From: Cepaea nemoralis | Taxonomy: Eukaryota > Mollusca > Gastropoda > Stylommatophora > Helicidae | Length of the DNA stretch: 64,000 nucleotides | NCBI GenBank assembly: GCA_014155875.1 | Contig: JACEFZ010028313.1 | Span: 1-64,000, forward strand | Direction: 5' to 3' | In this document: positions 1 through 11,638 of the stretch, piece after piece | Layout of the letters: each line of letters starts with the position of its first letter | Numbering within the stretch: the stretch's first letter is position 1 | Made by a program: the position numbers and the translations under genes | The notes under the pieces: model-generated | The model's database searches: none | What the model was told of the DNA's origin: nothing | The model's input: the letters and a program-made list of their open reading frames with translations, nothing else

Positions 1-1187
1 TATCAAAAGCCTTTTCCTGATCTACAAACACAATATTCTGCTGGTCACTATATTCAATAGTTTTTTCACAAATTTGTCTAAGTGTAAATAATGCATCAGT
101 GCAAACTTTTACCTTTCCGAAAACCGAATTGTGCTTTGCTTAACTGTTGTTCAACTATTGGTCTAGCTCTTTGTTCCAAAAGTTTTGCATACATTTTCCC
201 TATATGGCTCAGGTAGTGATATACCTCTGTATGTTTCGCACTCTTCTCATATTGCCTTTCTTTTCCATATTGGTAATATTATTGCCTGTTGCCAATCATC
301 TGGGACTTTTCTTTCTTCCCATGCTATATTAAAAGTCTTGTTAGCCATTTAACTCCTGTTTCCCCACAGGCACTGAATAGCTTCTGTGGTGATTCCATCT
401 GGACCTGGTGATTTGTTTTTAGGACTTTTCTGTATAACTGCTTTGACTTCTGCAGGTATGAAATTTGGTTCTTGCTGTCCCTGGCGTTTAGGCACAAAAG
501 TGAGGTTTCCTATGTTATCTGTGGGGGTTAAGTAGTTCTTGAAAGTATTCTGCCCACCTTGCTAGTCTTTGTTGTGGATTAAATATTGGCATACCTCTTT
601 TGCTGTTTATGATGGTGGTTGGGTTGTAACATGCATCTCTGTTTCTAATTGTGGTGACACGTTTATAAAATTCTCTTGGCAGTCTTTGCTAAGGGTCGCC
701 ATCTGTTCACTGTATATTCTCCAGGATTCATCTTTAGATGCTCATAATTGTTCGTTTGGCATTACGTCGTGCTATTCTATAAGTAATATAGTCCTGTTCA
801 GATTTAGTTGTGATCCACTTTTTGAATGCTACCTTCTTTTTGAATATGCTATCTTTAACTTCGTTGTTCCACCAGGCTGTTCTTAATCTTTTGTCCTGCC
901 CTACTTTCTATGTTCCACATTTATTTTCCAGTGTGTCGAGCATGGCAGCCTTGAAACATGTCCATTCCTTATCTACGCTTGAGTGGTCATCAGGGATGTT
1001 CTTATGTAGGTTTTGGATTTCTTGATTGAAGTCGTCTTTAACCGTATTTTCCTGCAGCCTCCTATAATTGATGACATGTGTTGTTACCTTTTTGTTTCTT
1101 ATTTTCCTGTGTGGTGAAATCTTCTTTATTATGACTGGCTTGTGATCAGTATCAACATCTGTATTTGGGAGTGCTCTTGAATCTAAT
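1..1187 (-). mobile_element. LINE fragment, antisense, endonuclease tail to RT
   Basis: Read on the minus strand, broken frames give non-LTR retrotransposon motifs: DTDHKPVIIKKIS (end of the AP endonuclease, near 1,140), then KSPGPDGITTEAI (near 400), DWQQAIILPIWKRKG (near 290) and QFGFRKGKS (near 130) of the reverse transcriptase. Several stops and shifts mark it as dead. It runs off the left edge and meets an opposite-strand LINE 3' end at about 1,187. Confidence 0.75.
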
Positions 1188-1722
1188 AGTAGCCAAAAGG
1201 GCAGGCAAAAGCCGCTTTTCAGAAAATGAAGAGTATCTTATGCAATAAGTCACTATCACTGAATGTAAGAAAGAGAGTGCTGAAATGCTATGTAGAACCA
1301 GTTTTGCTGTACGGCAGTGAATCTTGGAACGTAAATGAACAAATTAAGAAGAAATTAGAAGCAACAGAGATGTGGTTCCTGAGACGAATGTTGCGAATTC
1401 CTTGGACTGCCAGAGTAACTGACGACGACTGCCTGAAACAGGCTAATGAAACTAGAACATTATATACAACGATAAGACAGAGACAAACATCTTTCTTCGG
1501 CCATGTGATGAGAAGAGAGGCATTGGAGAACATCGTAACAACTGGAAAGATCGAGGGGAAGAGAGGCAGAGGTAGACCAAGAGAAGTGATGCTGGATGGA
1601 TTGAGACGGTGGCATGGAGGAATATCAGCACCAGAGTTGATTCAGAAAACCAAAGACCGAGATCTATGGAGAGCCATGAACGCCTACGCCAGCCGGCACG
1701 GCACTTGATGATGATGATGATG
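1188..1722 (+). mobile_element. LINE 3' end (RTE-like) with TGA-repeat tail
   Basis: The open frame 1,226-1,708 is a non-LTR retrotransposon C-terminus: KRVLKCYVEPVLLYGSESW, MWFLRRMLRIPW, RQRQTSFFGHVMRRE, GKRGRGRPRE. It ends in ASRHGT followed by a TGA trinucleotide run, the tail type used by RTE-like elements. The frame is intact for 160 residues, so this copy is fairly young. The same 3' end recurs in both orientations at many places in the window. Confidence 0.8.
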
Positions 1723-1734
1723 GTTGCCCATCTG

Positions 1735-1885
1735 GGATCTAACACCAGCCAGTTGGTGACAATGTGTAAGAACACGTGTTCTTATCCATTCGACCATGCA
1801 TGTGACGAAACGGCTGCAGATCGGCAGATGCATAATATCCCTTTGAAGGGAGTGCGAGGCGTTGGTCTCCCTTGACTTTAATGTC
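1735..1885. repeat. Partial SINE-A-like fragment
   Basis: Contains TTCTTATCCATTCGACCATG, which is the antisense of the tRNA-like head of SINE family A (see 24,868-25,153). The rest does not match. A short palindrome around AACACGTGTT lies inside. Confidence 0.4.
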
Positions 1886-1889
1886 GATT

Positions 1890-4800
1890 AACAGGGGATT
1901 TCCCTAGGAAAGTAGTGCGGGGCGGAGCTATACTAGTTATTTATAGAGAAATCTAGAATGTTCCCTCTAGTGCGTACGTGGTAGAGATCTCTAAGTTCAC
2001 GAGTGCTTCAAGCAGCACGGGTTGGTGGAACTTATCGTGACTCTGGTTTTCTTCATGAATCATGAAAGTCACGCGGCCCGTGTAGGCGAAGTTGAAGGCG
2101 CACTGACTTAGTCGTGGTCAGTCGCCAACCAGACCTCAGCGTAGACAGATCACAGCCAACAGGCTGCTGTAATTTTGATGTCAATATTCGCGGCCAGAGC
2201 GGACATCTGCAGTCAAGTTTGTGATTGTTCAATCACAGGTTAGTTGAATACTTATTCTATTGTTTAACTGTTGTCTTTATGCAGTGCCGACCTCCCCGAA
2301 TGAATTAATTGCCGTCGAAAATGAGTCGTCGCGTAGCGTTACAAGTTACAGCTGGCTGTCTGCATAATTAAGTAGCCTTTATCGATCAGCGACGTAATGT
2401 GTTACCTGACGGAACCAGCCGTAATCCACAGCGAGTGGTGTGTAAAGAAAATAGGCCGAACGATGTGCTTTACAGTGTGTAGCAGTTACTTGTTTGGTTT
2501 ATTAATTACGCATGCAAGGCGACAGTTTGTCAGTCATTACATCAACATGCTAGACGCTGTAAATAATGATAAGGTAGAGCTTATTATTAGAGATGTGTAA
2601 TGTGCTTCGTGACATTAGAATTGTAACTTAATTGTTCTATCAGTGGATGGTGATTTTTCGAGGAATCAAGGTGAGATCAGCCGTGGTGTATTTGCTGTGT
2701 GCAGATAGGAGTGTTATTCCGCGTAAGCAGAATGGTGTTGCATCGGTAGGATAACAGTTGATAGGAAGTATTCATGATACTATTGTTACTGCTTGTTGTC
2801 ATGTCCGTCCGCTAGAATGACCGTGCGTGTTCCATCGTACGTTTGTCTAGGCAGCCGACTGGGAGGTAGGCCGGTACGCCCAACCCGTTAGGTTACAGGT
2901 CCGACCCAAAGCGATCGAGCATATCCGATGGTTGAACATACCCGATTGAGGGTGATGCGGCACTCCGTAATTCGAGGCCGTGGGGTCTAGATAGATCGAG
3001 GTTTGAACCTAACCGTTTCTGTCTCTAATATTCTACTCTTCTGGAACCCTGACTCGGTTCATGGAGTACTTGGAGCACTGCCGTGAAGTAGTAGTATATG
3101 AGGGGAATAAACCCCCCCCCCCCCCCCCCCCCCCCCCCCAAAAAAAAGGTGGAGCCAGAATTTGGGAGTGGAGTCTGGAGGCTTGCTACATGGGATGACG
3201 TGACTTAAGTCGTCACGGGACAAGGTACACGGGACCCACAGTAGCTGTGGGAAAGTGTAATGGTGGATGGCCACCACAGCTGTGCTCGACCGGCACAGGT
3301 ATGACTGACCTGGAAGATAGTCAGTGAATAAGAGGGCAACTCAGGATCTGGGGCAGGGATCCCAGAACTGACACGATGGCTGTGATGTTATTTAAGTGTA
3401 ACAATTCATGAGTTCTCCTTGGTTAATGCTATAGTAATGAATTATCAGGAGTATAATTCATTATGGTCATATAGTTATTAATGTGTGTAATTGATCAGTC
3501 CATGGGTTAAGGGATTGATGAATTGATGAGTCTGTCAGGAAGGAGATGTCCGGCTGGACACCTTCTCGATACAGTAATCACTACACTGAAAGGGAAGTAG
3601 GTGTATATGTTGATTGATGATGGAAGATGAAACAGGATTGGACTGGCACCAGGCGAAGGATGCTTGACAGAGTCATACAGTCGACTCTGGTGCTAGGGGT
3701 TATTTGTAGCCCAGAAGTGTTACTTGACTGAACAGGTGTGCTATTGCTTTTTCTACCATCATTATGCCTATATATTATAGTGACTAAGTAGATCTATGAT
3801 GTGATGATTTCATATTCATGTTGGTAGACATGAGGAATGTCTGAGAGGCAGGTGACATAGTGGAGATGCTGTTAGTCTTTGTTGTAGTTGAGTACTCACA
3901 CCAACCTCTCCGTGTTTCAGGATCGGTTATTACTATACTGAAGAAGATTCAAGAGCTTCACAATGAGCTCTATGGGAACACTCATTCCAGTGCCTATCCA
4001 GAAGTTGATTGAGGCCATACTGGGAGTGGTCGTCTGATTCTGCGAGTTCAATGTCGGAAGGAGCTGAGTGCTGAATAGGTCGGTAGGTCTAGGTTAGGAC
4101 CTCCGTCAAGAGTCCGACGAGTGTCATCCGATCCTGAGAGGATCCAACACTGAAACGTCTGATGAGTCTAGCCAGTGAAGCACTGGTGAAATTCATACTC
4201 AGTGTAAACCTTGGTGATTGCAAGGTCGTGAACTTTCAAGTTGAGCAGGGTGAACAGTGTTACCGGTCACCATGGCCTGTGTAATATGCTTCTGGCCCGG
4301 CTGGGTTATGGGACACCATGTATAATTTGATGCTTAAATAGTGTTTCTACATTGGTTACCTTTATGAAGCCAACATGTGGTCCAGTGACCTAAGACATTG
4401 ATTACATCATTGGTGGGAACACCAGAGGGACATGTTTGTTAAGGTAGTGAGCTACCTCAGTCCACCGTGGTGAACTGTTGACAGTGTATGCTAGGTTGTG
4501 ATTGATACCCCTTGATCAGGGTAGTTATATGAGACTGTGTGAAGATCTATCTGTCCAAGGACATGGAAATAAGGTGAAGTGTTTAGTCACCTGATAGACT
4601 TTGCCAGTGACATTGTGTGTTCATGTGGAGCAACCGCTCATTGTGTAGGTGACATAGCAATGTGTGGGTCACTTATGAGATAGAAGAGTGACCAGGCTCT
4701 TGTGTATTTTGTTACGGTGCTACAAGTACTTTTTCTGCAAGTGGGAGACCGCTAATGTTCTAGGGTCGGCCCAGACTTCATCAGGAGTGTGACGGGTGAT

Positions 4801-5495
4801 ATAGTACGACAGCAAGGAAGGATCCTTGTTCATCGGTGCAGTGTCAGTCAGGCAGTGGTAATGCGCTTGATCAGCCCGTGATTGGTTCTCGGTGTGAAGA
4901 GGGAACTTTGGAGAGGCAGCAGACCTTGGAGTTCCAGTCCACTGGAGGAGCCTGGGTGAGTCGCTACCACGACTGGACAACCGCACGAGCTATCGTCCGC
5001 CTCCATGATGAAGAATACTCATCGGCATCTCTGATCTTGTACATAGTTTCTTCTAGTCTGGCTTTCAGCCATCCTTCTCTGTGTTGTGGTTGACTTAGTT
5101 CAGAATTAAATTTTTGTTCTCTTAGCTATGACTTTGTGCAACAGTATTCCTTGGTCATGTAATTGGAAAAGAGAGGCATTGGGCCACAGGTCAGCAGTCT
5201 ACAATGGGGCACCAGGAAATGTATTGGGAAGTACAGGCAGCTAGCATGATGTTGTCATCACCTCCTGTGTGCCAGTTGGTCTAGTAAACTATAGGACTGG
5301 CACTGTAAGCTCAATTTGCCTCAAGACATGTAAAAAAAAGGTCTTTAAGTTAGTTATATAAAAATCCCACACCGTGTTTTGTGTCTGATTAACAATTTAC
5401 TTAGATAAATTTCCACTTTATTTTTCTTCATACATTATGTACTTAATTATTTGTTGCAAAACATTTAACTTTTCAGTCTCGAGTTTATAACCAAC
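1890..5495. other. Unassigned 3.6-kb intronic stretch
   Basis: No convincing gene. Short frames at 2,397-2,600, 3,059-3,277 and 4,720-5,093 show no family features. The sequence looks less AT-rich than its neighbours and holds more CG dinucleotides by eye. A run of about 30 C followed by A (3,112-3,147) is the only simple repeat. It could be an unrecognised transposable element, or intron or downstream sequence of the MEGF8-like gene. Confidence 0.4.
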
Positions 5496-5724
5496 CTGGC
5501 CACATTCAATTGCCATGTCGCCTTCCATTGTCAGAGCCAAAGTTGGGACGGTCTCCGTGTCAGACGGAACATGCTGGATGTCAGGAAATACAGTCAGCAC
5601 CCACAAACAGTACACATGCTCTGGCTGCTCAACGCCGCTGCCCTTGTACGACCCTAGTGCTCCCTCCGACACATTAGTCACAAACACCCGATGGTCACAC
5701 TTCAAGTAACACCTGCCGCCATCT
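5496..5724 (-). CDS. MEGF8: MEGF8-like exon: start of second CUB domain
   Basis: 229 nt, phase 2 to 0, acceptor after a long pyrimidine run (TTTTTTTTTCACAG), probable donor CAG|GTTGGT. Encodes RCYLKCDHRVFVTNVSEGAL, then HVYCLWVLTVFPD and TLALTMEGDMAIEC, a CUB-like start. The 3' border is the least certain: the frame stays open to 5,418, but the peptide past GQ has no family look. It is the last exon in the window; later exons must lie to the left. Confidence 0.82.
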
Positions 5725-5757
5725 CTGTGAAAAAAAAAGAAAAAAGAATATATTAGA

Positions 5758-6112
5758 AGGGCACAATTGGGAGGGTATAAGCCTTACCCTGGTGTGAGGA
5801 AATGCAACCTGAATATTAAATGTCATGGAAGGGCAGACCAGACCCTAAGCATTGGTTGGCAACTGGTTTAAGATTGAACTTTCTGAGAGGCAGACGGTTA
5901 AAGCATTGCTTTGCTCATCAGGCAGCTTGTCTTGTTCCAGATGTACTGGTGTTACTTTTCCTCTGGAGTAAACTAGGCAAGCTGAGAAAAGGATCATGCT
6001 GCATTGGCAACACAGTCTCTACAATTCAGCCCAGGCTTTCTTTGTGCTATGGAAAGGTTATTATGCCTTTTTTGAAGTACAATAGAAGAAACTATCATCT
6101 GTCAAGATGCCA
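5758..6112 (+). repeat. Interspersed repeat R-A, copy 1
   Basis: Matches copies at 17,088-17,575 (-), 31,060-31,520 (-) and 48,155-48,660 (+). Shared landmarks: GGGAGGGTATAAGCCTTACC, the GGCAGACCAG block, AAACTAGGCAAGC, and an end near ACTATCATCTGTCAAGATG, which resembles the 3' end of the LINE at 40,720-44,505. The 5' part is missing in this copy. Confidence 0.6.
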
Positions 6113-6126
6113 GTGTGTGTGTATTT

Positions 6127-8880
6127 ATGCGACAGCGGCCACCCCCCGGGCAACATCTGTGAGAGGCTGGCTAAACCAGGCGTGGGTAGCCGATTTGGTG
6201 TCAAACCAAGCGGTGAACTAGGGTATGCCTACCCAGCATGTGAAGACAGGATCCGGCAGACTGCGCGGAAGAAATCATCCCTGATTCAACGGGCAAGACG
6301 GCGTTTACCTGCAAAGCGTTGTGGAACGTAGAGTGCCCTGGTCATCCACTGCACCTGTATTCGTCTCCAGTCGTCTTGACTTGTCCTGTCACTGGATTAA
6401 GATGGACTCAGGCGAGAGAGTGAGGTCGACGAATTGCGCATCTCTTCCTCACTTTAATATAATTCATCGCGCAAGTCATTCTTCTTCCAACTTGCTGGAA
6501 GACCGCCTCAAGCCCAATGCTGCAGCTAAACAGGATACAGAAACAGAGTGGAGAGCCCTAAAGAACATAATTTACAACACTGCTATGGAAATCCTGGGTC
6601 TAGCCCCCCGAAAGCATAAAGACTGGTTTGATGAAAATTCTGAAGACATCAACCAATTGCTGGCCGAGAAACATCTTCTCCTCAAGGCACATTTGAATGA
6701 CCCGAAGTCAACATAAAAAAAAGATTAAGAACATTCAGAGAGTAGTGCAGCAGAAACTTCGGCACATGCGGGACTCCTGGCTGAGCAGCAAAGCTGATGA
6801 AATTCAAGGCTTTGCTGACAGACATGATATGAAAAACTTCTGTGACTCACTGAAAGCAGTCTATGGTCCTACATCACCAGGTACAGCTCCCCTCCTCAGT
6901 GCAGATGGGGGAACATTGGTCACCGATAAGAAAGAAATCCTTCAACGCTGGGCAGAGCATTTCAGCAACATCTTAAATGCAACTTCCTTCTTCGATGATG
7001 AAACCATCAACTGCCTTCCTCAAGTTCCCATCAATGATACACTTGATGACCTGCCAACCATAGTGGAAGTAAACAAAGCCATCCAGCAACTCTCCAGCGG
7101 CAAGGCACCTGGTCCGGACTCCATCCCAGCAGAGATATACAAGGCAGGTGGGCCGGTCCTAACAGAACAGCTTCACCAAGTCTTTACAACCATATGGGTG
7201 AACGAGACCATGCCACATTATTTCAAGGACGCGTCAATAGTCCACCTTTACAAACGAAAAGGAAACCGCCAATCCTGTGACAACCACCGAGGCATCTCCT
7301 TGTTTTCAATTGCAGGGAAGATACTCGCCAGAATTCTTCTCAATCGCCTCACGGCCCATCTCGATCAAGGTCTTCTTCCCGAGAGCCAGTGTGGCTTCAG
7401 AAAAGAACGTGGAACTGTTGACATGATTTTCGCTGCAAGGCAGCTGCAAGAGAAATGTCAGGAACAGAACTGCGAAATGTTCTCTACTTTCATTGACCTT
7501 ACCAAGGCTTTTGATACAGTCAGCAGAGAAGGACTGTGGAAGATTATGGCAAAATATGGCTGTCCACGAAAGTTTGTCCAAATAGTGCGGCTATTTCATG
7601 ATGGCATGCAGGCAAGAGTACAGGAAAATGGTGAACTGTCTGAGCCCTTTCCTGTCACCAATGGAGTGAAGCAAGGATGTGTCCTGGCACCAACACTGTT
7701 CAGCCTCATGTTTTCAGCTATGTTGACGAATGCCTTCGAGAACAACGACATTGGAATAGACATCAACTACCGCATGGATGGAAAGTTATTCAATCTCAGA
7801 AGGCTGAAAGCTAAAACCAAAATTGACAGCGACACCGTCAGAGAGCTCCTGTTTGCTGATGATTGCGCTCTATACGCCAACTCAGAGGCGGACATGCAAC
7901 ATAATGTTTCAGCTTTCTCACATGCCTGTGCCAACTTTGGGCTCAATATCAATTTGGAGAAGACTGTAGTTATGTACCAGCCAGCTCCAGGGAATAATCA
8001 CACTGTGCCGAATATCAAAGTGAATGGTCATAGTCTAAGTGTTGTGGACAAATTCACCTATCTTGGCAGCACTGTGTCACAAGCTGCCACAATTGATGAT
8101 GAAGTGAATGCAAGAATCTCCAAGGCCAGCGCGGCCTTTGGCAGACTGTACAAGAATGTATGGGACAGAAATGGAATAAGCCTGCAAACAAAGCTGAAAG
8201 TCTACAAAGCAGTTGTATTATCCACACTGCTATATGCTTGTGAAACCTGGACTGTTTATCAGCGACACGCTAGGAAATTAAACCACTTCCACACAGTCTG
8301 CCTTAGGAAGTTACTGAAGATTAAATGGCAAGACAAGATCCAGACACTGAAGTCCTAGAAAGAGCGTCCATGCCCAGTATCCACTCTCTACTAATGAAGA
8401 ATCAGATTCGCTGAGCTGGTCACTTGACTCGCATGCCAGATCACAGGCTCCCTAAACAAATTTTTTACAGCGAATTGCGTTGTGGTAAACGCTCCCAAGG
8501 CGGCCAGAGGAAACGCTTTAAAGACACTCTGAAAATCTCGCTGAATGCTTTTGGAATTCATCATGACACCTGGGAGACTGCAGCCAGAGACTGAAATTCG
8601 TGGTGTGCATCATTACGCAAGGGTGCAGTCACTTGTGAGGCAACCAGGACTGCAAGAGCTGTGAAGAAAAGACAGATCAGAAAAACCATTGCAGAAAATC
8701 CTCCTCCAGAAACGTCAAGCATTCTTTGTCCACATTGTCAAAAAACATTTCAAGCTAAAATAGGCCTTATCAGCCATCTTAGAACTCACGGCTCCATACT
8801 TTCAACCCCACTGGATGAAATGAATGGTCATCATCATTCTTGATGGACAAACAACAACAACAACAACAACAACAACATTT
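6127..8880 (+). mobile_element. LINE (zinc-finger-tailed), endonuclease deleted, broken
   Basis: A frame from 6,697 to 8,358 (553 aa) is a near-complete reverse transcriptase: SSGKAPGPDSIPAEIY, SCDNHRGISLFSIAGKILAR, ESQCGFRKERGTVDM, FSTFIDLTKAFDTVSREG, NGVKQGCVLAP and the catalytic FADD box (LLFADDCALYA). The 6,321-6,716 frame holds the segment just before RT, shifted relative to it. The endonuclease is absent, so the copy has an internal deletion. After stops near 8,358 the C-terminus continues in pieces to a C2H2-type motif at 8,661-8,808 (C-x2-C-x12-H-x3-H). The 3' tail is an ACA run at 8,850-8,876. Clade (RTE, CR1 or other) not settled by eye. Confidence 0.82.
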
Positions 8881-9010
8881 AGGGTAAGTGTTGATGTATC
8901 TCCTAGATCTTGGCCCTTGGAGTTCTGGAGAATTCCACTAATGACAATTCTCCATGCCATCATCCTCATCCAGAATAATATCTCTGTCTGTCCCTGCCTC
9001 TACTGTAGGT
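8881..9010 (-). mobile_element. LINE 3'-end fragment, antisense
   Basis: GGAGTTCTGGAGAATTCCAC and CTCCATGCCATCATCCTCAT match the antisense 3' ends at 12,785, 38,510 and 49,205, the reverse of the segment at 1,610-1,690. No intact frame. Confidence 0.5.
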
Positions 9011-9164
9011 GATCTTTTCCAGAAAAACTTACATCATAAATATTCAAGCTCAACAGCCAACTAAACCACCATGATATGTGGAGTTGAGGGTGTCCGGCAA
9101 CCTACCTAGCTTTCACAGAAAAATATCTGGTGTCTAATTTATAGAGATTAGAACCAGAATCACT

Positions 9165-9602
9165 ATGTGAAGGTAGTCTTTTGCAAGATGGAAAACATAC
9201 TGACCAATAAAAAGATGTCATTTGCAATGAGAAAAAGAGTGTTGAAGTGCTACATAGAACCTGTATCCTCAGGAAGGTTAACCCGGTCAACAAATGCCCG
9301 CAGAAGTCGGATGTGTCTGCCTAACGGCGCAAGAACGCAGCTCTGCTGTAAACAGGCACAACGCAATCACGTCCGGAAAAAAAAATCTCCGGATGAACGC
9401 AGAAGAAGAAGAAGAAGAAGAAGAAGAAGAAGAAGAAGAAGAAGAAGAAGAAGAAGAAGAAGAAGAAGAAGAAGAAGAAGAAGAAGAACCTGTATTTGTG
9501 TTTTTGTATGGATGTGAGATGTGGACAATGAGCAGACGAGCTGAGAAACATCCAATGGCAGTGGAAATGTTGTTTCTGAGGAAAATTCAAAGAATATCAT
9601 AA
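9165..9602 (+). mobile_element. LINE 3' fragment split by a nested insertion
   Basis: Left part encodes MENILTNKKMSFAMRKRVLK, right part YGCEMWTMSRRAEKH then EMLFLRKIQRI. These join as in the LINE at 45,470-45,570. The break is filled by 9,267-9,484, with an 11-bp duplication of the LINE at its ends. Confidence 0.72.
9267..9484 (+). mobile_element. Short retroposon with GAA tail and 11-bp target duplication
   Basis: Flanked by AGAACCTGTAT at 9,256-9,266 and again at 9,485-9,495. The body carries GGTTAACCCGGTCAACAAAT and AGAAGTCGGATGTGTCTGCC, antisense of the short repeats at 37,015-37,170, and ends in about 28 GAA units (9,401-9,484). Tail plus target duplication point to LINE-driven retroposition. 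Long Glu/Arg or Phe/Leu frames across it are artefacts of the GAA run. Confidence 0.72.
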
Positions 9603-9709
9603 ACAAATAGAAAAATCAATGAACATGTCCTATAAGAAGCAGATGAAAACCGTATGCAAAACATGCTGCAAAATAATAACAGAAAACAAAAGGCAACAAA
9701 AGTAAGTAC

Positions 9710-9851
9710 CTGGGATTTCCATAGTACCCTTGTCGACAGTGCTCACAGTAAGCACCCTGTGTGTTGCCAGTACAGTAACACTCGCCCCTCTTGCTGTCAC
9801 ACTCGCCCACACTTGGATCACCATGGCCGTTACAGTTGCAGGCAAGACATC
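9710..9851 (-). CDS. MEGF8: MEGF8-like exon: laminin-type EGF
   Basis: 142 nt, phase 1 to 2, acceptor TTAATTGTCAAG, donor CCCAG|GTACTT. Encodes a laminin EGF: CLACNCNGHGDPSVGECD, then CYCTGNTQGAYCEHC and RQGYYGNPR. The GYYGNPR end followed by the next exon matches the laminin-EGF to CUB2 transition of the family. Confidence 0.9.
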
Positions 9852-9859
9852 CTTGACAA

Positions 9860-10190
9860 TTAATAAATAGCCAGCATAAGATTACAGTTCCTGATCTTCG
9901 TGAATGCTTAACAACAAACTTCTTTATTGATTTGTCACTCCTCCTCTACAAAATTATATTGTAGAAAATAAGACCAGTTTTGGCTAAACCTAGGCCAAAT
10001 CTCAGCCGTATATGCTGAGCTGAATCATAACTTGATTACATACTAACATTTCTCTTTGAGTTTAAAAGAAAATAAGACCAATTTTTATTTTGAAACCTTG
10101 ATAATACATTCTGCCAGTTTGTATCTTGATCACATCTTGCAATATCTTGATCATATTTTGCTGTTGACTACTTATATTTTTATACCCTCT
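9860..10190. other. Intron sequence, nothing recognised
   Basis: AT-rich, no coding signature or repeat match seen. It lies just upstream, in gene direction, of the exon acceptor at 9,851. Confidence 0.4.
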
Positions 10191-10194
10191 AGTT

Positions 10195-10345
10195 CTGATG
10201 GGAGCTGTGGTACTGCAGTGGTTAGCACGCTGGCCAGCTGGTCATGTGACAAGGACTCCCAGGTCAACCCAGTCGAAAACAGGTACCAGGAAATATTCTG
10301 CAGTAAAAGTGGTTGGCCTGATATTTGCCAAATGTGCTGACTATA
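10195..10345 (+). mobile_element. tRNA-headed SINE (other family)
   Basis: GAGCTGTGGTACTGCAGTGG then TTAGCACGCTGGCC resembles an internal pol III A box region. A degraded B box lies near 10,262 (GGTCAACCCAG). A related antisense head, CACTATGCCACTGCGGCTCC, is at 37,297-37,316. Confidence 0.45.
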
Positions 10346-10349
10346 TTAT

Positions 10350-10985
10350 ATATATTGGTACCTGGCCGTCTTGACAGATGATAGTTTGTTACATTGTGCT
10401 TCAAAAAGACATAATAACTACAACCCATGGCGGTGGCGAATTTGACTGATCAGACCAATTCGCGCGTACATGTTCGTCCACAATGGATGCATGTGTACAC
10501 ATGATTTACACCATCATGCACCATCTTATGTCTCATACGCTTAGTATGTGACCTATCTGCAATCATTTTCTCCTTTGTATTTATTTCATTTCTGATATTT
10601 GCCTTCCATACAACACGTTCAGTGGCGACTTGCTCCCAATGTGCATTATCAATGCCTGTATCCATCATGTCCCGCTTACACACATCTTTGTATCATAGTA
10701 GAGGCCGACACCAAGATCTCTTACCCATCTGTAATTCACCAAAAAAGATGTCCTTTGGTATTCTACCATCATCCATCCTCCTAACGTGTCCTATCCATCT
10801 AAGTCTACAAAGATTGAGCATGGAACAAACCATCACACAATCTGATCTTTCCACTACTTCAGTTTTTGTTGTTTTGTCTCGCCACTTAATACCAAGAATT
10901 CTTCGCAGACACTGCATATGAAAGCTGTTTAAACGTTTCTCTTGGTGTGAGTAAGTTGTCCAGGTTTCACTGCCATAAATGTGCT
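10350..10985 (-). mobile_element. LINE 3' fragment (zinc-finger-tailed family)
   Basis: On the minus strand it encodes MQCLRRILGIKWRDKTTKTE, LRWIGHVRRMDDGRIPKDI, then CIHCGRT with both Cys of the C2H2-type tail. It aligns with 43,890-44,470 of the large LINE. One or more frameshifts near 10,690. Ends in the same CTGGCCGTCTTGACAGATGA motif as repeat R-A. Confidence 0.75.
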
Positions 10986-11061
10986 GACTGGTCTATAAAA
11001 ATATAGAGCTAGCACCATGTAGCCAATATGCTTCAAGGCATGGAAAAGAGTCCTTGACGTA

Positions 11062-11310
11062 CGAGGGTAAGTTAATAAGTAAGTCACACATGGCTGTAGA
11101 AAAATAACTACACATGATAACAACTTGAAACCAGTTTATTTTTATACATACATTGTTCCTTTATTTCTCAACATAATATCCACCAACATTGATGCACTTA
11201 TCCCATCGTTTTATCAGTCCTCCCAAACTGGCTGCATAGAACTGCGTGCTTTGTTTTTATTTACCGGCCATCCTACAGAACTGTGTGACTTACTTATTGA
11301 CTCGCCCTCG
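11062..11310. mobile_element. Mariner-type MITE with TA duplication
   Basis: Ends are inverted: CGAGGGTAAGTTAATAAGTA at the left and TACTTATTGACTCGCCCTCG at the right, with TA on both sides (11,060-11,061 and 11,311-11,312). No transposase frame. The inner part matches, inverted, the segment at 11,450-11,560. Confidence 0.72.
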
Positions 11311-11312
11311 TA

Positions 11313-11638
11313 ACTTTTTTAACCCAGCTATGCACTGATTTACGGGACAAACATTTGTCAGCATAAACACTGACAACCCACCTTGGCGGGAGACATTTCG
11401 CGAATGACGCAGAAGTTGAATGTGAAGTTAAAACGTGGTTTAGAAAACACAGCACGCAGTTCTATGCAGCCGGTTTGGGAGGACAGATAAAATGATGGGA
11501 TAAGTGCATCAATGTTGGTGGAAATTATGTTGAGAAATAAAGGGACAATGTATGTATAAAAATAAACTGGTTCAAGTTGTTATCATATTTAGTTATTTTT
11601 CTACAGCCATTTGTGACTTACTTATTAACTTACCCTCA
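11313..11638. mobile_element. Second mariner-type relic, inverted to the first
   Basis: The right part, from about 11,455, is the reverse complement of 11,062-11,250, ending CTTATTAACTTACCCTCA before TA (11,639-11,640). Together with the first element it forms a large palindrome with a unique middle (11,313-11,450). It may be a remnant of one longer mariner relic with a duplicated end. Confidence 0.6.
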
